Assembly (NCBI RefSeq): GCF_004000825.1 | Contig: NZ_BILZ01000017.1 | Span: 36,365 to 100,364 of the forward strand | Direction of reading: 5' to 3' | Length of the DNA stretch: 64,000 nucleotides | Origin: Paenibacillus kobensis NBRC 15729 | Lineage (GTDB): Bacteria > Bacillota > Bacilli > Paenibacillales > Paenibacillaceae | Shown here: positions 54,622 to 63,637 of the stretch, in pieces | Layout: each line of letters opens with the position of its first letter | Position numbering within the stretch: the first letter of the stretch is position 1 | Translations under genes and position numbers: made by a program | The notes under the pieces: generated by a model | Told to the model about the DNA's origin: nothing | Seen by the model: the letters and a program-made list of their open reading frames with translations, nothing else | Database searches by the model: none

Positions 54622-55221
54622 ATGGAGAATCGCAAACAAACGACGGACCCTCGTATTGTCAGGACGCGCCAGCTTATCCGGGAAGCGTTCGTCGAACTGC
54701 TTCAGGAGATGGACATCGAGAAAATATCGGTCAATCGGATCGCAGAACGTGCAACGATTAACCGTGTCACCTTCTATCTGCACTACAAGGACATTCCGGA
54801 TATGATGGATAAAATGGCGGACGAGATGATCGATCATATCACGCGTATATTGAACGGTCCGGCGGACGCGGCTTGGACGCCTAAGACAGAAGGCGAGTGG
54901 CCGCTGCTGGAGAAGCTGCTCGAGCATATCGCCGAGAATTCGAAGTTCTATAAGGTCGTGCTCGCCTCGAGGCGGACACCGATTTTTACGGAACGGCTGC
55001 TTCGGCTGTTGACGGGCATCATTACAGACCGGATCGAACGTATCGGCAGTGATTACCTGACGGCAGCAGGCATTCAGAAGGATATCGCCATCTGGTACAG
55101 CTCTTCGGCCTTGATCGGCACCATCGTCTCTTGGCTGCGCAAAGATATGCCTTATTCACCGCGCTATCTGGCGGAACAGTTCCGGTTAATCCGCACGAAC
55201 GTGCATCATCATAAAGCATGA
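54622..55221 (+). CDS. TetR-family transcriptional regulator
   Basis: This 199-aa regulator has the TetR helix-turn-helix at about residues 15-60 (VNRIAERATINRVTFYLHYKD) and a C-terminal ligand domain of the Firmicutes type (LLTGIITDRIERIG, YLAEQFRLIR). The ATG follows AAAGGAATG. It is divergent from the DHA2 exporter, with its presumed operator in the gap. Confidence 0.93.
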   Translation: MENRKQTTDPRIVRTRQLIREAFVELLQEMDIEKISVNRIAERATINRVTFYLHYKDIPDMMDKMADEMIDHITRILNGPADAAWTPKTEGEWPLLEKLLEHIAENSKFYKVVLASRRTPIFTERLLRLLTGIITDRIERIGSDYLTAAGIQKDIAIWYSSSALIGTIVSWLRKDMPYSPRYLAEQFRLIRTNVHHHKA

Positions 55222-55309
55222 GCTTAGCTTCTTATTGAATGGTGAAAAAGACAGGCGAATGTTCTTACGATCGCAGACTTCTTTGCCATAAAAACAAACA
55301 ACTCCCGGC

Positions 55310-55342
55310 CGAAGCCGGGAGTTTATTTTTTGTTAATCTTTT
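55310..55342 (+). terminator. Terminator of the tetR-type gene
   Basis: ACTCCCGGC-CGAA-GCCGGGAGT is followed by TTTATTTTTTG. Confidence 0.93.
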
Positions 55343-55446
55343 GCTTCTTTTCTCTTAATACTCGTTTCTCGGCATTTCAGATTTGCCCTCTATTATTGGT
55401 TATGGGTAGCAGAGATGCACCACAATCGTGAAGGAGGCAATAAAAG

Positions 55447-56361
55447 ATGAAGAAGAAAGTGTGGATCATTGGGACGGGATTGGTAGTGGGGAGCGCGCTG
55501 ATGGTTTCCTCGGCATTTGCGAACATGGGAGACGCACGCGGCTACGAAGCATACAAGACGGCACTGAAGACGACGGCGGCGGTGGATAATGCGACGCAGC
55601 ATATCGTATTGTCGGTCCGGGATAACGGCAGCGAGCTGCTGAACGTGGACGCAACGGTTAAGGAAAGCCAGTCCGGAAGCGCCGTCAGCAGCAAGACGTC
55701 CATTCGTACGGGAGCGGAAACGGCGGCAATCGATTTCTATAAGCAGCAGGAAGGCATGATCATCAAGAATTCTCGCAGCGACATCTACAACGTGGTGAAA
55801 GGCGAGAACGAGCAAGACGACCAAGAACGGGAGTGGAACGGTGACCCGGCGTTCGATCAGAGCGTGGAGAAAATCATCGATGCTCTCGTCGGCAATGTGA
55901 AAAACAACTTCACCTTGAGCGAAGCATCCGGCGGCCGGACTACGGTCGAGATGAAATTGGCCGGTTCGCAAATTCCGACGGCAGCCAACGTCATCGGTTC
56001 GATCATCGTGAAAGAGGCGTTAAGCGGCAAGCACTCGCAGGCGGAACATGGCTCGAAGCAGCCAGAGGCGGCCGAACTGCTGGGTCTGGACCTCAAACAG
56101 CTTGATCCTCATCTTCCTCAGCTGTCCGATCAGGTCAATATCGACCAAATTACACTGCATGCCAACATCGATGAGCATCATTACGTAACAGATCAGACGC
56201 TCGAATTGACCGTGTCGGGCAAAGACGCAAGCGGACACGCGCATAAGCTGGTCGTAAGCGCGGATATCGGCATCAGCGGCATTGATACGACGGTTCCGGA
56301 TAAGGTCGATCTTGCGGGCAAGAAAGTCAAAGTCATCGAAGAAGCCGACCTGAAAGAGTAG
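55447..56361 (+). CDS. Secreted protein of unknown function at the head of an ABC/two-component operon
   Basis: This 304-aa protein has a signal peptide (about 1-26, SSAFA), no lipobox Cys and no later helix, so it is secreted or stays at the cell wall. The rest is beta-rich and hydrophilic, with a middle His/Glu/Gly-rich linker, and resembles LolA/LppX-like half-barrel proteins often found beside ABC transporters in Paenibacillus. I do not recognise a named family. AAGGAGG precedes the ATG. It is followed closely by an ABC ATPase, an ABC-2 permease, a kinase and a regulator, and may sense or carry the transporter's substrate. Confidence 0.85.
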   Translation: MKKKVWIIGTGLVVGSALMVSSAFANMGDARGYEAYKTALKTTAAVDNATQHIVLSVRDNGSELLNVDATVKESQSGSAVSSKTSIRTGAETAAIDFYKQQEGMIIKNSRSDIYNVVKGENEQDDQEREWNGDPAFDQSVEKIIDALVGNVKNNFTLSEASGGRTTVEMKLAGSQIPTAANVIGSIIVKEALSGKHSQAEHGSKQPEAAELLGLDLKQLDPHLPQLSDQVNIDQITLHANIDEHHYVTDQTLELTVSGKDASGHAHKLVVSADIGISGIDTTVPDKVDLAGKKVKVIEEADLKE

Positions 56362-56413
56362 TAAGGAAGCAAGAGGGCGGCTGACCGGCCGCTCTCTATC
56401 GCAGAGGGGGAGC

Positions 56414-57190
56414 ATGATGGAAGAAGGAACGGTTCTGGACATATGCGGCTTATCCAAAACGTACAAAAACAAACGGGGAGTCGACCGTATCTCGATCCAA
56501 GTATCGCAAGGGGACGTATATGGTCTCTTCGGGCCGAACGGCGCCGGCAAGACGACGGTTATGAAAGCAGCGACCGGCTTGATGAAAGCCGATCAAGGCA
56601 TCATTCGGCTGTTCGGGCACGATGTGGCAGTCGATCATGAGGCGGCTATGAATCAGGTAGGTGTATTAATCGAGAAGCCTGCGCTTCTCGAGTATATGAC
56701 GGGTTACAAAAATTTGGAGCTGGCCGCCAGATTATATCCTCGCCTGCCTAAAGCGCGGATCGATGAAGCGCTTGCTCTCGTCGGATTGGAAGCGCACGGC
56801 CGCGAGAAGGTCGCGCATTATTCGCTGGGCATGAAGCAGCGGCTCGGCATTGCATCCGCGCTGCTGTCGAAGCCGAGGCTGCTCATTCTGGATGAGCCGA
56901 CCAACGGACTGGATATCGAAGGCATGATCGAGATGCGGTCGCTTATTGCGCAGCTTGCCCGCGAGGAACGGATGACGTTCTTTCTGTCCAGCCATCTCAT
57001 CACGGAGATGGAGTTGGTATGCAATAGGATCGGCATTGTGTACGGCGGCAGGCTGATTCAAGAGGGAACGATCGATGAGCTGCTGCAGAGCGGCGGCCAG
57101 ACGCAATCGCTCGAGAGCTTCTATGTTAGCCGAATTCAAGCAGTAAGGGAGGAAGAGCGGAATGGAGCTGTTGAAGCGGGCCGCCGTTAA
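56414..57190 (+). CDS. ABC transporter ATPase (BcrA/YtrB-like)
   Basis: This 258-aa ATPase has Walker A GPNGAGKTT, Q-loop near GVLIEKPAL, signature YSLGMKQR and Walker B LLILDEPTNGLD. The LGMKQR signature and C-terminal extension are typical of bacitracin/lantibiotic-type exporters (BcrA/NosF). A GAGGGGGAG site precedes ATGATG. It overlaps the permease gene by 29 bp. Confidence 0.93.
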   Translation: MMEEGTVLDICGLSKTYKNKRGVDRISIQVSQGDVYGLFGPNGAGKTTVMKAATGLMKADQGIIRLFGHDVAVDHEAAMNQVGVLIEKPALLEYMTGYKNLELAARLYPRLPKARIDEALALVGLEAHGREKVAHYSLGMKQRLGIASALLSKPRLLILDEPTNGLDIEGMIEMRSLIAQLAREERMTFFLSSHLITEMELVCNRIGIVYGGRLIQEGTIDELLQSGGQTQSLESFYVSRIQAVREEERNGAVEAGRR

Positions 57191-57914
57191 TGAGCTGGAT
57201 AAATTATTAGCCAAAGGGAAAACGAAGCTGTTTCTTCTGCTGACCGGGCTGCTTCCGGTAATCGGGATGCCGATTGTCTTGCAGCTGCAAAATATGTTCG
57301 GTGTTACAGGTGTAGGCCGGGATCAGTACCCGATCGCCGTATTGAATATGATGACGCTGTTCATCGTGCCGCTCACCGTATTTATGAATGCTTCCGATAT
57401 GTTCTCCGGGGAGCTCGGCGACAAGACGATACGATCCATGCTGGTCAGGCCGGTAAGCCGTATGAAAATTTTCGCTTCAAAGCTGCTCGCCTTGTTCGCG
57501 GCAGTTGCTGTACAGCTAGGTCTCGCCGGACTTGTATCGGCAGGCGCATCCTTCTTTCTCCCCGCAGCGGGCAGTATCGGCCAAGGGATGGCGGAGGCTG
57601 CACTAGCCTATGCGGCGGCAGCGCTGCCGATGTTCGTCTTATGCATCGCGGCAGCCGTGCTTGCGCAAGGGTTCAAGAATGCGAGCGGCGCGCTGGCCGT
57701 CCTCATTTTATTGTACGGGGCGCTTAAGCTGCTCGAATATATTTTCCCGCATGTCATGGCGTTCTCGCCCACCGCGTATACGGATTGGCATTCCTTATGG
57801 ATTGGGGGTTCCGTTTCGTTCGGCAAGCTGTTTACTATATTTAACTTTTTGGCAGGATGCGGTATAGTGATGTATGCATTGGGATATATGGCGTTCGATA
57901 ACAAAGAAGTTTAG
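57162..57914 (+). CDS. ABC-2 type permease
   Basis: This 250-aa permease has six helices, with the typical cytoplasmic FSGELGDKTIRSMLVRPVSR loop after helix 2. It pairs with the ATPase before it. The gene pair followed by a kinase and regulator is a layout known from peptide-antibiotic detoxification modules, but the permease lacks the large extracellular domain of BceB proteins, so the substrate is unclear. Confidence 0.92.
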   Translation: MELLKRAAVNELDKLLAKGKTKLFLLLTGLLPVIGMPIVLQLQNMFGVTGVGRDQYPIAVLNMMTLFIVPLTVFMNASDMFSGELGDKTIRSMLVRPVSRMKIFASKLLALFAAVAVQLGLAGLVSAGASFFLPAAGSIGQGMAEAALAYAAAALPMFVLCIAAAVLAQGFKNASGALAVLILLYGALKLLEYIFPHVMAFSPTAYTDWHSLWIGGSVSFGKLFTIFNFLAGCGIVMYALGYMAFDNKEV

Positions 57915-57925
57915 GAGAGATCGTT

Positions 57926-59416
57926 ATGTCGATCCGGATTCGTCTCTTGCTGTCTTATCTGGTCATGCTGATCGTACCGCTTGTGCTGCTCAGCATCGCT
58001 GCCATTATTCTATTATTCACTGTACTAGGGGATCTGAGCTCCGTATTCACGCTGGATACGACCAACAAGAACCCGGTCGCGGCGGTTATCGGCGAGGAAG
58101 CCGACATCGCGGCTGACATTCGTGACCGAATTGATCACAATCCGGAGTCGCTGCTTGATGGAACGCTGCAGCAATCCTACGATAATCGGCTGAATAAAAT
58201 TAATATGGGACTTGTCGTACGCATGGATGATCAGATTCACTATACGTCCCGCAATCTGCAAGAAACGAAGGTCGCCGCACATTTGCCTCCGTATGAAGAC
58301 AGTGTCGTCTCGGAGCCGAAGACGATGATCGTGGATCTGGGCGACAATGACTGGGTGCTGGACCGGCAATATAATTTTGAACTGAACGGCGCTAAAGGAA
58401 GCTATTATTTGTTGTTCAACCTTGATTTCGTAGGCTTTCTGTTAGCCAAGTTTTCGAAAATGTTCCTGATCACATTGCTTATCATTCTTGCCGTTGTGAA
58501 CGGCATTCTGACGTATTTCGTATCGCGAAGCATCATTCGGCCGCTCCGCAAGCTGCAGCGTGCGGCGGAACAAATTAAAGAAGGCAATCTGACCGCTCCG
58601 GTCGTCCCGGAATCGAAGGACGAGATTGGCACGCTTGCCGCCTCGTTCGAGGCGATGCGCGTCAGGCTGAAGGAATCGGTTGAGCTGCAGCTGCAGTACG
58701 AGGACAACCGCAAAAGCTTAGTCTCGAATATTACTCATGATTTGAAATCTCCGGTAGCTGCCATACGAGCTTATGTAGAAGGAATCATGGACGGCGTGGC
58801 CAGTACGCCTGAGATGCTTGACCAGTATGTCAAGACGATTCACCGGAAGGCGGTCCATATGGACCGGCTGATCGATGAGCTGTTCCTATTCTCGAAGCTG
58901 GATTTGAAAGGGCTGCCGTTTCATTATGAACAAGTCGACCTGGCGTCGTTCCTGGCGGATTGTGCGGAAGAGCTCCAGTTGGATGTTGAGAAGCAAGGCG
59001 TGAAGCTGGAGTATAAACCGGCCGTTAAGCAAGGGACGGCCATCGTGACCGCCGACCGCGACAAGCTGAAGCGGGTCATGGTGAATATCATCGAGAATGC
59101 GGTGAAATATTCCGACAAGGCGGACGGCGGTGTCTGGATCGAGCTGAAGGAGACGGATGAGCGCTACGATATCGTCGTGAAGGATAACGGCAAAGGCATA
59201 TCGCCCGAGGCGCTGCCCTTTATTTTCGACCGCTTCTACCGGGCCGACACTTCGCGTAACGTAGATACCGGCGGGAGCGGCCTAGGACTTGCGATCGCCC
59301 GGCATATCGTAGAAGAGCATGGAGGCACGATTACAGCGGCCAGCGAGCCGGGAATCGGCACGGTGATCATGATTACTCTTAGGAAACCGACGGATCGGGG
59401 GCTTGCGGCAGGATGA
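57926..59416 (+). CDS. Sensor histidine kinase
   Basis: This 496-aa kinase has helices near 6-32 and 175-198, a 140-residue extracytoplasmic domain, HAMP, a HisKA box with His271 in THDLKSPVAA and an ATPase domain with DNGKGIS and GSGLGLAIARHIVEEHGG. It stands before its regulator gene, unlike the other pairs here, and overlaps it by 4 bp. A GGAGAG site precedes the ATG. It should control the ABC genes upstream. Confidence 0.94.
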   Translation: MSIRIRLLLSYLVMLIVPLVLLSIAAIILLFTVLGDLSSVFTLDTTNKNPVAAVIGEEADIAADIRDRIDHNPESLLDGTLQQSYDNRLNKINMGLVVRMDDQIHYTSRNLQETKVAAHLPPYEDSVVSEPKTMIVDLGDNDWVLDRQYNFELNGAKGSYYLLFNLDFVGFLLAKFSKMFLITLLIILAVVNGILTYFVSRSIIRPLRKLQRAAEQIKEGNLTAPVVPESKDEIGTLAASFEAMRVRLKESVELQLQYEDNRKSLVSNITHDLKSPVAAIRAYVEGIMDGVASTPEMLDQYVKTIHRKAVHMDRLIDELFLFSKLDLKGLPFHYEQVDLASFLADCAEELQLDVEKQGVKLEYKPAVKQGTAIVTADRDKLKRVMVNIIENAVKYSDKADGGVWIELKETDERYDIVVKDNGKGISPEALPFIFDRFYRADTSRNVDTGGSGLGLAIARHIVEEHGGTITAASEPGIGTVIMITLRKPTDRGLAAG

Positions 59417-60099
59417 AGCGTATTCTCATTATTGAAGACGATACGAGCATGGCGAATTTGGTACGCGATTATTTGACCATCCATCAATATGAAGCCCATA
59501 TCGAAACAACCGGCGACAAGGGGCTGAGCCGGGCGCTCGATGAACCGTTCGACCTCATCGTCCTCGATCTGATGCTGCCGGTAGTCGACGGCTTCGAAAT
59601 ATGCCGCAAGCTGCGCAGTCAGCTAGACATTCCGATTGTTATGATGTCGGCCAAGAAGGAAGATATCGATAAAATCCGGGGGCTCGGACTCGGTGCCGAC
59701 GATTACGTCGTGAAGCCGTTCAGCCCGAGCGAGCTCGTTGCCCGCGTTAATGCTCATCTTTCCCGTTATGAGCGTCTATCGGGAAGCGCGCGGAAGCGGG
59801 AGGAAATTCAAATTCGGGGCCTGCTGATCGATACGGCGTCCCGGCGTGTCTATGTGAACAACAAGGAAGTAACCTTCACCACGAAGGAATTCGATCTGCT
59901 GGCGTATTTGGCATCGAACCCTAACCGCGTCTTCAGCAAGGAACAGCTGTATGATCAGCTGTGGGGCATGGACGCGTACGGCGACCTGACGACGGTCACG
60001 GTCCATATTCGCAGAATCAGGGAAAAGATCGAGGCGGACACAGCCAACTCGCAGTACATCGATACGATATGGGGAGCCGGATACCGGTTCAAGGTATAA
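59413..60099 (+). CDS. OmpR-family response regulator
   Basis: This 228-aa regulator has a receiver with Asp52 (LDLMLPVVDG) and Lys in YVVKPFSPSEL, and a winged-helix domain with DLTTVTVHIRRIREKIE and ending TIWGAGYRFKV. Its ATG overlaps the kinase stop. It is the last gene of the five-gene operon that starts at 55447. Confidence 0.94.
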   Translation: MKRILIIEDDTSMANLVRDYLTIHQYEAHIETTGDKGLSRALDEPFDLIVLDLMLPVVDGFEICRKLRSQLDIPIVMMSAKKEDIDKIRGLGLGADDYVVKPFSPSELVARVNAHLSRYERLSGSARKREEIQIRGLLIDTASRRVYVNNKEVTFTTKEFDLLAYLASNPNRVFSKEQLYDQLWGMDAYGDLTTVTVHIRRIREKIEADTANSQYIDTIWGAGYRFKV

Positions 60100-60167
60100 C
60101 GGTGCGAACGTATAAATGAGAGCAGAATAGTAGTCATTTCAACACGATTATAGGAGGCTGCACCGGT

Positions 60168-60974
60168 ATGCCCAGCATCTTGTTATGTTATCCCGGCGGG
60201 CGCCATAAAGCGTTGACGCTTAGCTACGACGACGGGAATATCGCGGACCGCAAGCTCGTTGCTATGTTGAACCGGTACGGAATCCGGGGGACGTTCCATC
60301 TTAACTCCGGGCTGCTCGATACCGGCGACCGCATCACGGCACTGGAAGTCCGTTCGTTGTATGAAGGACACGAGGTGTCGGCGCATACGCTGACGCATCC
60401 GACGATCGAGCGCTGCCCAAGCGAGCAGATCGTCCACGAAGTGATGGAGGACCGCAAACGATTGGAGCGGCTTGCCGGCTGTGCGGTTCGAGGCATGTCT
60501 TATCCGAACGGTTCGTACAACGACAGAGTGAAGCGGATCGTGAAGGAGCTGGGAATCGAATACTCGCGCATCGTCGGCGACAGCATGCAGTTTGGTCTGC
60601 CGGACGATTGGCTGGAGTGGGAGCCGACGTGCCATCATAATAACAATCTGATGAGTCTGACCGAACAATTCGTTCAGTTGGACAAAAAGCAGTATTTGTA
60701 CCTGATGTATGTGTGGGGCCATAGCTATGAATTCGACCGGGACTCCAATTGGGAGCTGTTCGAACGGTTCTGTCAGCTTGCCGGCGGGCGCAGCGACATC
60801 TGGTATGCGACGAACATCGAGATCGTCGATTATATGAAAGCATACGAGCAGTTGAAGTTTTCGGCCGATTTGTCGTTCGTTTATAATCCGATGGCGGCGA
60901 GCGTCTGGCTGAGCGTGGACGGCCGGATCGTGGAAGCGGGAAGCGGAACGCATACGATGCTGAGCTCGAAATAG
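60168..60974 (+). CDS. Polysaccharide deacetylase (CE4/NodB-like)
   Basis: This 268-aa protein has the NodB-type metal site: SYDDG (two Asp) near residue 20 and HTLTH (two His) near 93, followed by SYPNGSYND. It has no signal peptide, so it would act inside the cell or be exported by another route. Family members remove N-acetyl groups from chitin oligomers or peptidoglycan sugars. AGGAGG precedes the ATG. The C-terminal 60 residues look like a small beta-rich add-on. Confidence 0.9.
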   Translation: MPSILLCYPGGRHKALTLSYDDGNIADRKLVAMLNRYGIRGTFHLNSGLLDTGDRITALEVRSLYEGHEVSAHTLTHPTIERCPSEQIVHEVMEDRKRLERLAGCAVRGMSYPNGSYNDRVKRIVKELGIEYSRIVGDSMQFGLPDDWLEWEPTCHHNNNLMSLTEQFVQLDKKQYLYLMYVWGHSYEFDRDSNWELFERFCQLAGGRSDIWYATNIEIVDYMKAYEQLKFSADLSFVYNPMAASVWLSVDGRIVEAGSGTHTMLSSK

Positions 60975-61002
60975 TAGATTCGTTAAAGGATAGATTGCAT
61001 AG

Positions 61003-61045
61003 AGCAGTCCTAGGTCATGGAGACATGACCTGGGGCTGCTTTTTA
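61003..61045 (+). terminator. Terminator of the deacetylase gene
   Basis: AGCAGTCCTAGGTCATG pairs with CATGACCTGGGGCTGCT through a GAGA loop and is followed by TTTTATTTT. Confidence 0.9.
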
Positions 61046-61082
61046 TTTTGGATCAAGTTGGAAATAATCTGGAAGAGGATTC

Positions 61083-61145
61083 GACCATACGACGTGGATT
61101 ACGACGGTGTTAGGTGTCGGCTACAGGTTCATGTCGGCAGATTGA
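61083..61145 (+). pseudogene. C-terminal remnant of an OmpR-family response regulator
   Basis: A short frame reads FDHTTWITTVLGVGYRFMSAD and then stops. The TTV-GVGYRF pattern is the hallmark end of OmpR winged-helix domains. A stop codon lies 5 codons before, so only the tail of a lost gene is left. A terminator-like hairpin at 61172-61201 follows it. Confidence 0.65.
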
Positions 61146-61171
61146 CGGAAGTGATCCTTAAGCATTATTTC

Positions 61172-61205
61172 AGGAGGCCTAGTTCGCTGGGCGTCCTTTT
61201 TGTTC
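61172..61205 (+). terminator. Imperfect terminator hairpin
   Basis: AGGAGGCCTAG and CTGGGCGTCCT pair with one mismatch and a G-T around TTCG, followed by five Ts. It may once have ended the regulator gene whose remnant lies just upstream. Confidence 0.65.
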
Positions 61206-61311
61206 AATGTTTCATACCAAGTGCCTAAGAAATAGAATGTCGAATTTTCAACCTATAATTTCTAGAGAAAATGCTATATTTTCCTAAGTTTATTCTAGTG
61301 GATGGGGCTCG

Positions 61312-61338
61312 TATAATTATAGATTGTAAGCGCTATCC
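61312..61338 (+). promoter_or_regulatory. Xylanase promoter -10 with overlapping cre site
   Basis: TATAAT (61312-61317) is followed by TTGTAAGCGCTATCC (61324-61338), which fits the catabolite-responsive element consensus in all but the last fixed position. It would lie at the transcription start, a usual place for CcpA repression. The -35 is poor. Confidence 0.7.
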
Positions 61339-61441
61339 GGGTAGTGAAGGAGGATCGTTCACAACGTTGTGCAGCTAGCTGACAGATGTCTATGCTCACA
61401 GATCAGACATAATATTTTCCGAAAATGATAGGAGGATGATT

Positions 61442-63439
61442 ATGTTAACCGTGAAGTCCAAGTCAGTGAATTTATTACTCGCATTCGCATTGGTCGCATC
61501 TTTATTCGCATTGCAGGCTCAGCAGAAAGCGCATGCAGCAATGGCGACAGGATCTAAGTTCGTGGGCAACATCATCGCGGGCAGCGTGCCGTCCAACTTC
61601 GGTACGTACTGGAACCAAGTGACGCCGGAGAACGGAACGAAGTGGGGCTCCGTCGAAGGAAGCCGCAACTCGATGAACTGGTCGCAAGCGGATATCTCAT
61701 TCAACTATGCCAAAACCAACGGGCTGCCTTTCAAATTCCATACGCTCGTATGGGGAAGCCAAGAGCCGGGCTGGATCTCCGGACTGTCTGCGGCTGATCA
61801 GAAGGCGGAAGTGACGCAATGGATTCAAGCGGCGGCAGCCCGTTACGGCACCTCCGAATATGTAGACGTTGTCAATGAACCGCTTCATGCCAAGCCATCG
61901 TACCGCAACGCCATCGGCGGCGACGGTTCAACAGGCTGGGATTGGGTCATCTGGTCGTTCGAGCAGGCAAGACAAGCATTCCCGAACTCCAAGCTTCTCA
62001 TTAACGATTATGGTATCATCGGCGATCCGAATGCGGCTGCTCAATATGTGACGATCATTAACTTGCTGAAAGCCAGAGGCCTTGTAGACGGCATCGGCAT
62101 TCAGTGCCACTACTTCAACATGGATACGGTATCCGTGAGCACGATGAACAGCGTTCTGAACACGCTGTCGGCGACGGGATTGCCGATCTACGTATCGGAG
62201 CTCGACATGACGGGCGATGATGCGACGCAATTGTCCCGTTATCAGACGAAGTTCCCTGTTTTATATGAAAACTCGAACGTTAAAGGCATCACGCTGTGGG
62301 GCTATATCCAAGGCCAAACATGGGCAGACAACACGCACCTCGTAACGAGTTCTGGCGCTGAGCGTCCGGCGTTGACGTGGCTGAAGCAGTACCTTGGAAG
62401 CAATACGAACCCTACGGTTCCGGCAGCGCCTACGGGCTTGACGGCTACGGCGGGCAACGCGCAAGTGGCGCTGAGCTGGGCAGCATCGAGCGGCGCGACA
62501 AGCTATACGGTCAAGCGCGCGACGACGAGCGGCGGCACCTATACGAACGTGGCTACGAATGTCACGACGACGAGCTACACGGATACGGGCGTAACGAACG
62601 GCACGACGTACTACTATGTCGTCAGCGCATCGAATAGCGCAGGCTCCAGCGCCAACTCGGCGCAAGCAAGCGCTACGCCTACGGGCGGCACGACTCCGAC
62701 GGTACCGGCAGCGCCTTCGGGCTTGACGGCAACGGCCGGCAACGCGCAAGTGGCGCTGAGCTGGGCAGCATCGACCGGCGCAACGAGCTACACGGTGAAA
62801 CGCGCGACGACGAGTGGCGGCACTTATACGAACGTTGCGACGAACGTGACGGCGACGAGCTACACGGATACGAGCGTAACGAACGGCACGACGTACTACT
62901 ACGTTGTCAGCGCATCGAACAGCGCCGGATCGAGCGCGAACTCGGCGCAAGCAAGCGCTACGCCTACGGGCGGCGGTACGACGCCGACGGGCTCGCTCGT
63001 CGCGCAGTACAAAGTGAATAACGCCAACGCGACGGACAACCAAATCTACGCAACGTTCAACATTAAGAACACGGGTACGAGCGCTGTTAACCTGAGCGAC
63101 GTGAAGCTGCGTTACTACTTCACGAAGGACAGCTCGGCGACACTGAACTCGTACGTGGATTGGGCGCAAATCGGCGGCTCCAACGTAAACCGCGCATTCG
63201 TGAGCACGACGGGCACGAACGCCGATACGTATCTTGAGCTGTCGTTCAGCTCAGGCGCAGGCTCGATTCCGGCAGGCGGACAATCCGGCGACATCCAGAT
63301 CCGCATCTCGAAGTCCGACTGGTCGAACTTCAACGAATCGAACGACTACTCGTTCGACGGCACGAAGTCGGCATTCGCCGACTGGAACAAAATTACGCTG
63401 CTGCAAAGCGGTACAGTCGTATGGGGCGTAGCTCCTTGA
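61442..63439 (+). CDS. GH10 endo-beta-1,4-xylanase with two FN3 domains and CBM3
   Basis: This 665-aa secreted enzyme has a signal peptide (about 1-33), a GH10 barrel (about 37-318) with acid/base Glu146 in DVVNEPLH and nucleophile Glu253 in YVSELDM, two fibronectin type III domains (about 326-420 and 421-516) and a C-terminal CBM3 cellulose-binding module (about 520-665). The two FN3 units are 285 bp apart and differ in only four residues. I choose the ATG at 61442, six bases after AGGAGG; the one at 61436 touches the ribosome site. It should cut xylan near cellulose outside the cell. A cre site at its start predicts glucose repression. Confidence 0.96.
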   Translation: MLTVKSKSVNLLLAFALVASLFALQAQQKAHAAMATGSKFVGNIIAGSVPSNFGTYWNQVTPENGTKWGSVEGSRNSMNWSQADISFNYAKTNGLPFKFHTLVWGSQEPGWISGLSAADQKAEVTQWIQAAAARYGTSEYVDVVNEPLHAKPSYRNAIGGDGSTGWDWVIWSFEQARQAFPNSKLLINDYGIIGDPNAAAQYVTIINLLKARGLVDGIGIQCHYFNMDTVSVSTMNSVLNTLSATGLPIYVSELDMTGDDATQLSRYQTKFPVLYENSNVKGITLWGYIQGQTWADNTHLVTSSGAERPALTWLKQYLGSNTNPTVPAAPTGLTATAGNAQVALSWAASSGATSYTVKRATTSGGTYTNVATNVTTTSYTDTGVTNGTTYYYVVSASNSAGSSANSAQASATPTGGTTPTVPAAPSGLTATAGNAQVALSWAASTGATSYTVKRATTSGGTYTNVATNVTATSYTDTSVTNGTTYYYVVSASNSAGSSANSAQASATPTGGGTTPTGSLVAQYKVNNANATDNQIYATFNIKNTGTSAVNLSDVKLRYYFTKDSSATLNSYVDWAQIGGSNVNRAFVSTTGTNADTYLELSFSSGAGSIPAGGQSGDIQIRISKSDWSNFNESNDYSFDGTKSAFADWNKITLLQSGTVVWGVAP

Positions 63440-63475
63440 TTGCAGGGTAGCGAAAGCGCAGCAAGAGGAAATCTT

Positions 63476-63520
63476 AATCAGGATGGGGCAGCATTGGGCT
63501 GCTTCATCCTGATTTTTTGT
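63476..63520 (+). terminator. Terminator of the xylanase gene
   Basis: AATCAGGATG (63476-63485) and CATCCTGATT (63505-63514) pair, with an inner GGCAGC/GCTGC stem, followed by TTTTTTG. Confidence 0.92.
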
Positions 63521-63637
63521 TGTGCTTGTGCTGGATGGTATGAGGAGGGGAGGCTTCTTCTGCACCGCGCGCTCCTCCGGGCGCGAGGTGCCGTCACGTC
63601 ACGGGCCTTCTGTGGTCAAAGAGAAGGCGGCTTCTGC

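Noticed and set aside
62261..63169. Minus-strand Arg-rich frame of about 300 codons
   Set aside because: It is antisense to the repetitive FN3 domains of the xylanase; the Arg/Ala repeats mirror Thr/Ala codons.
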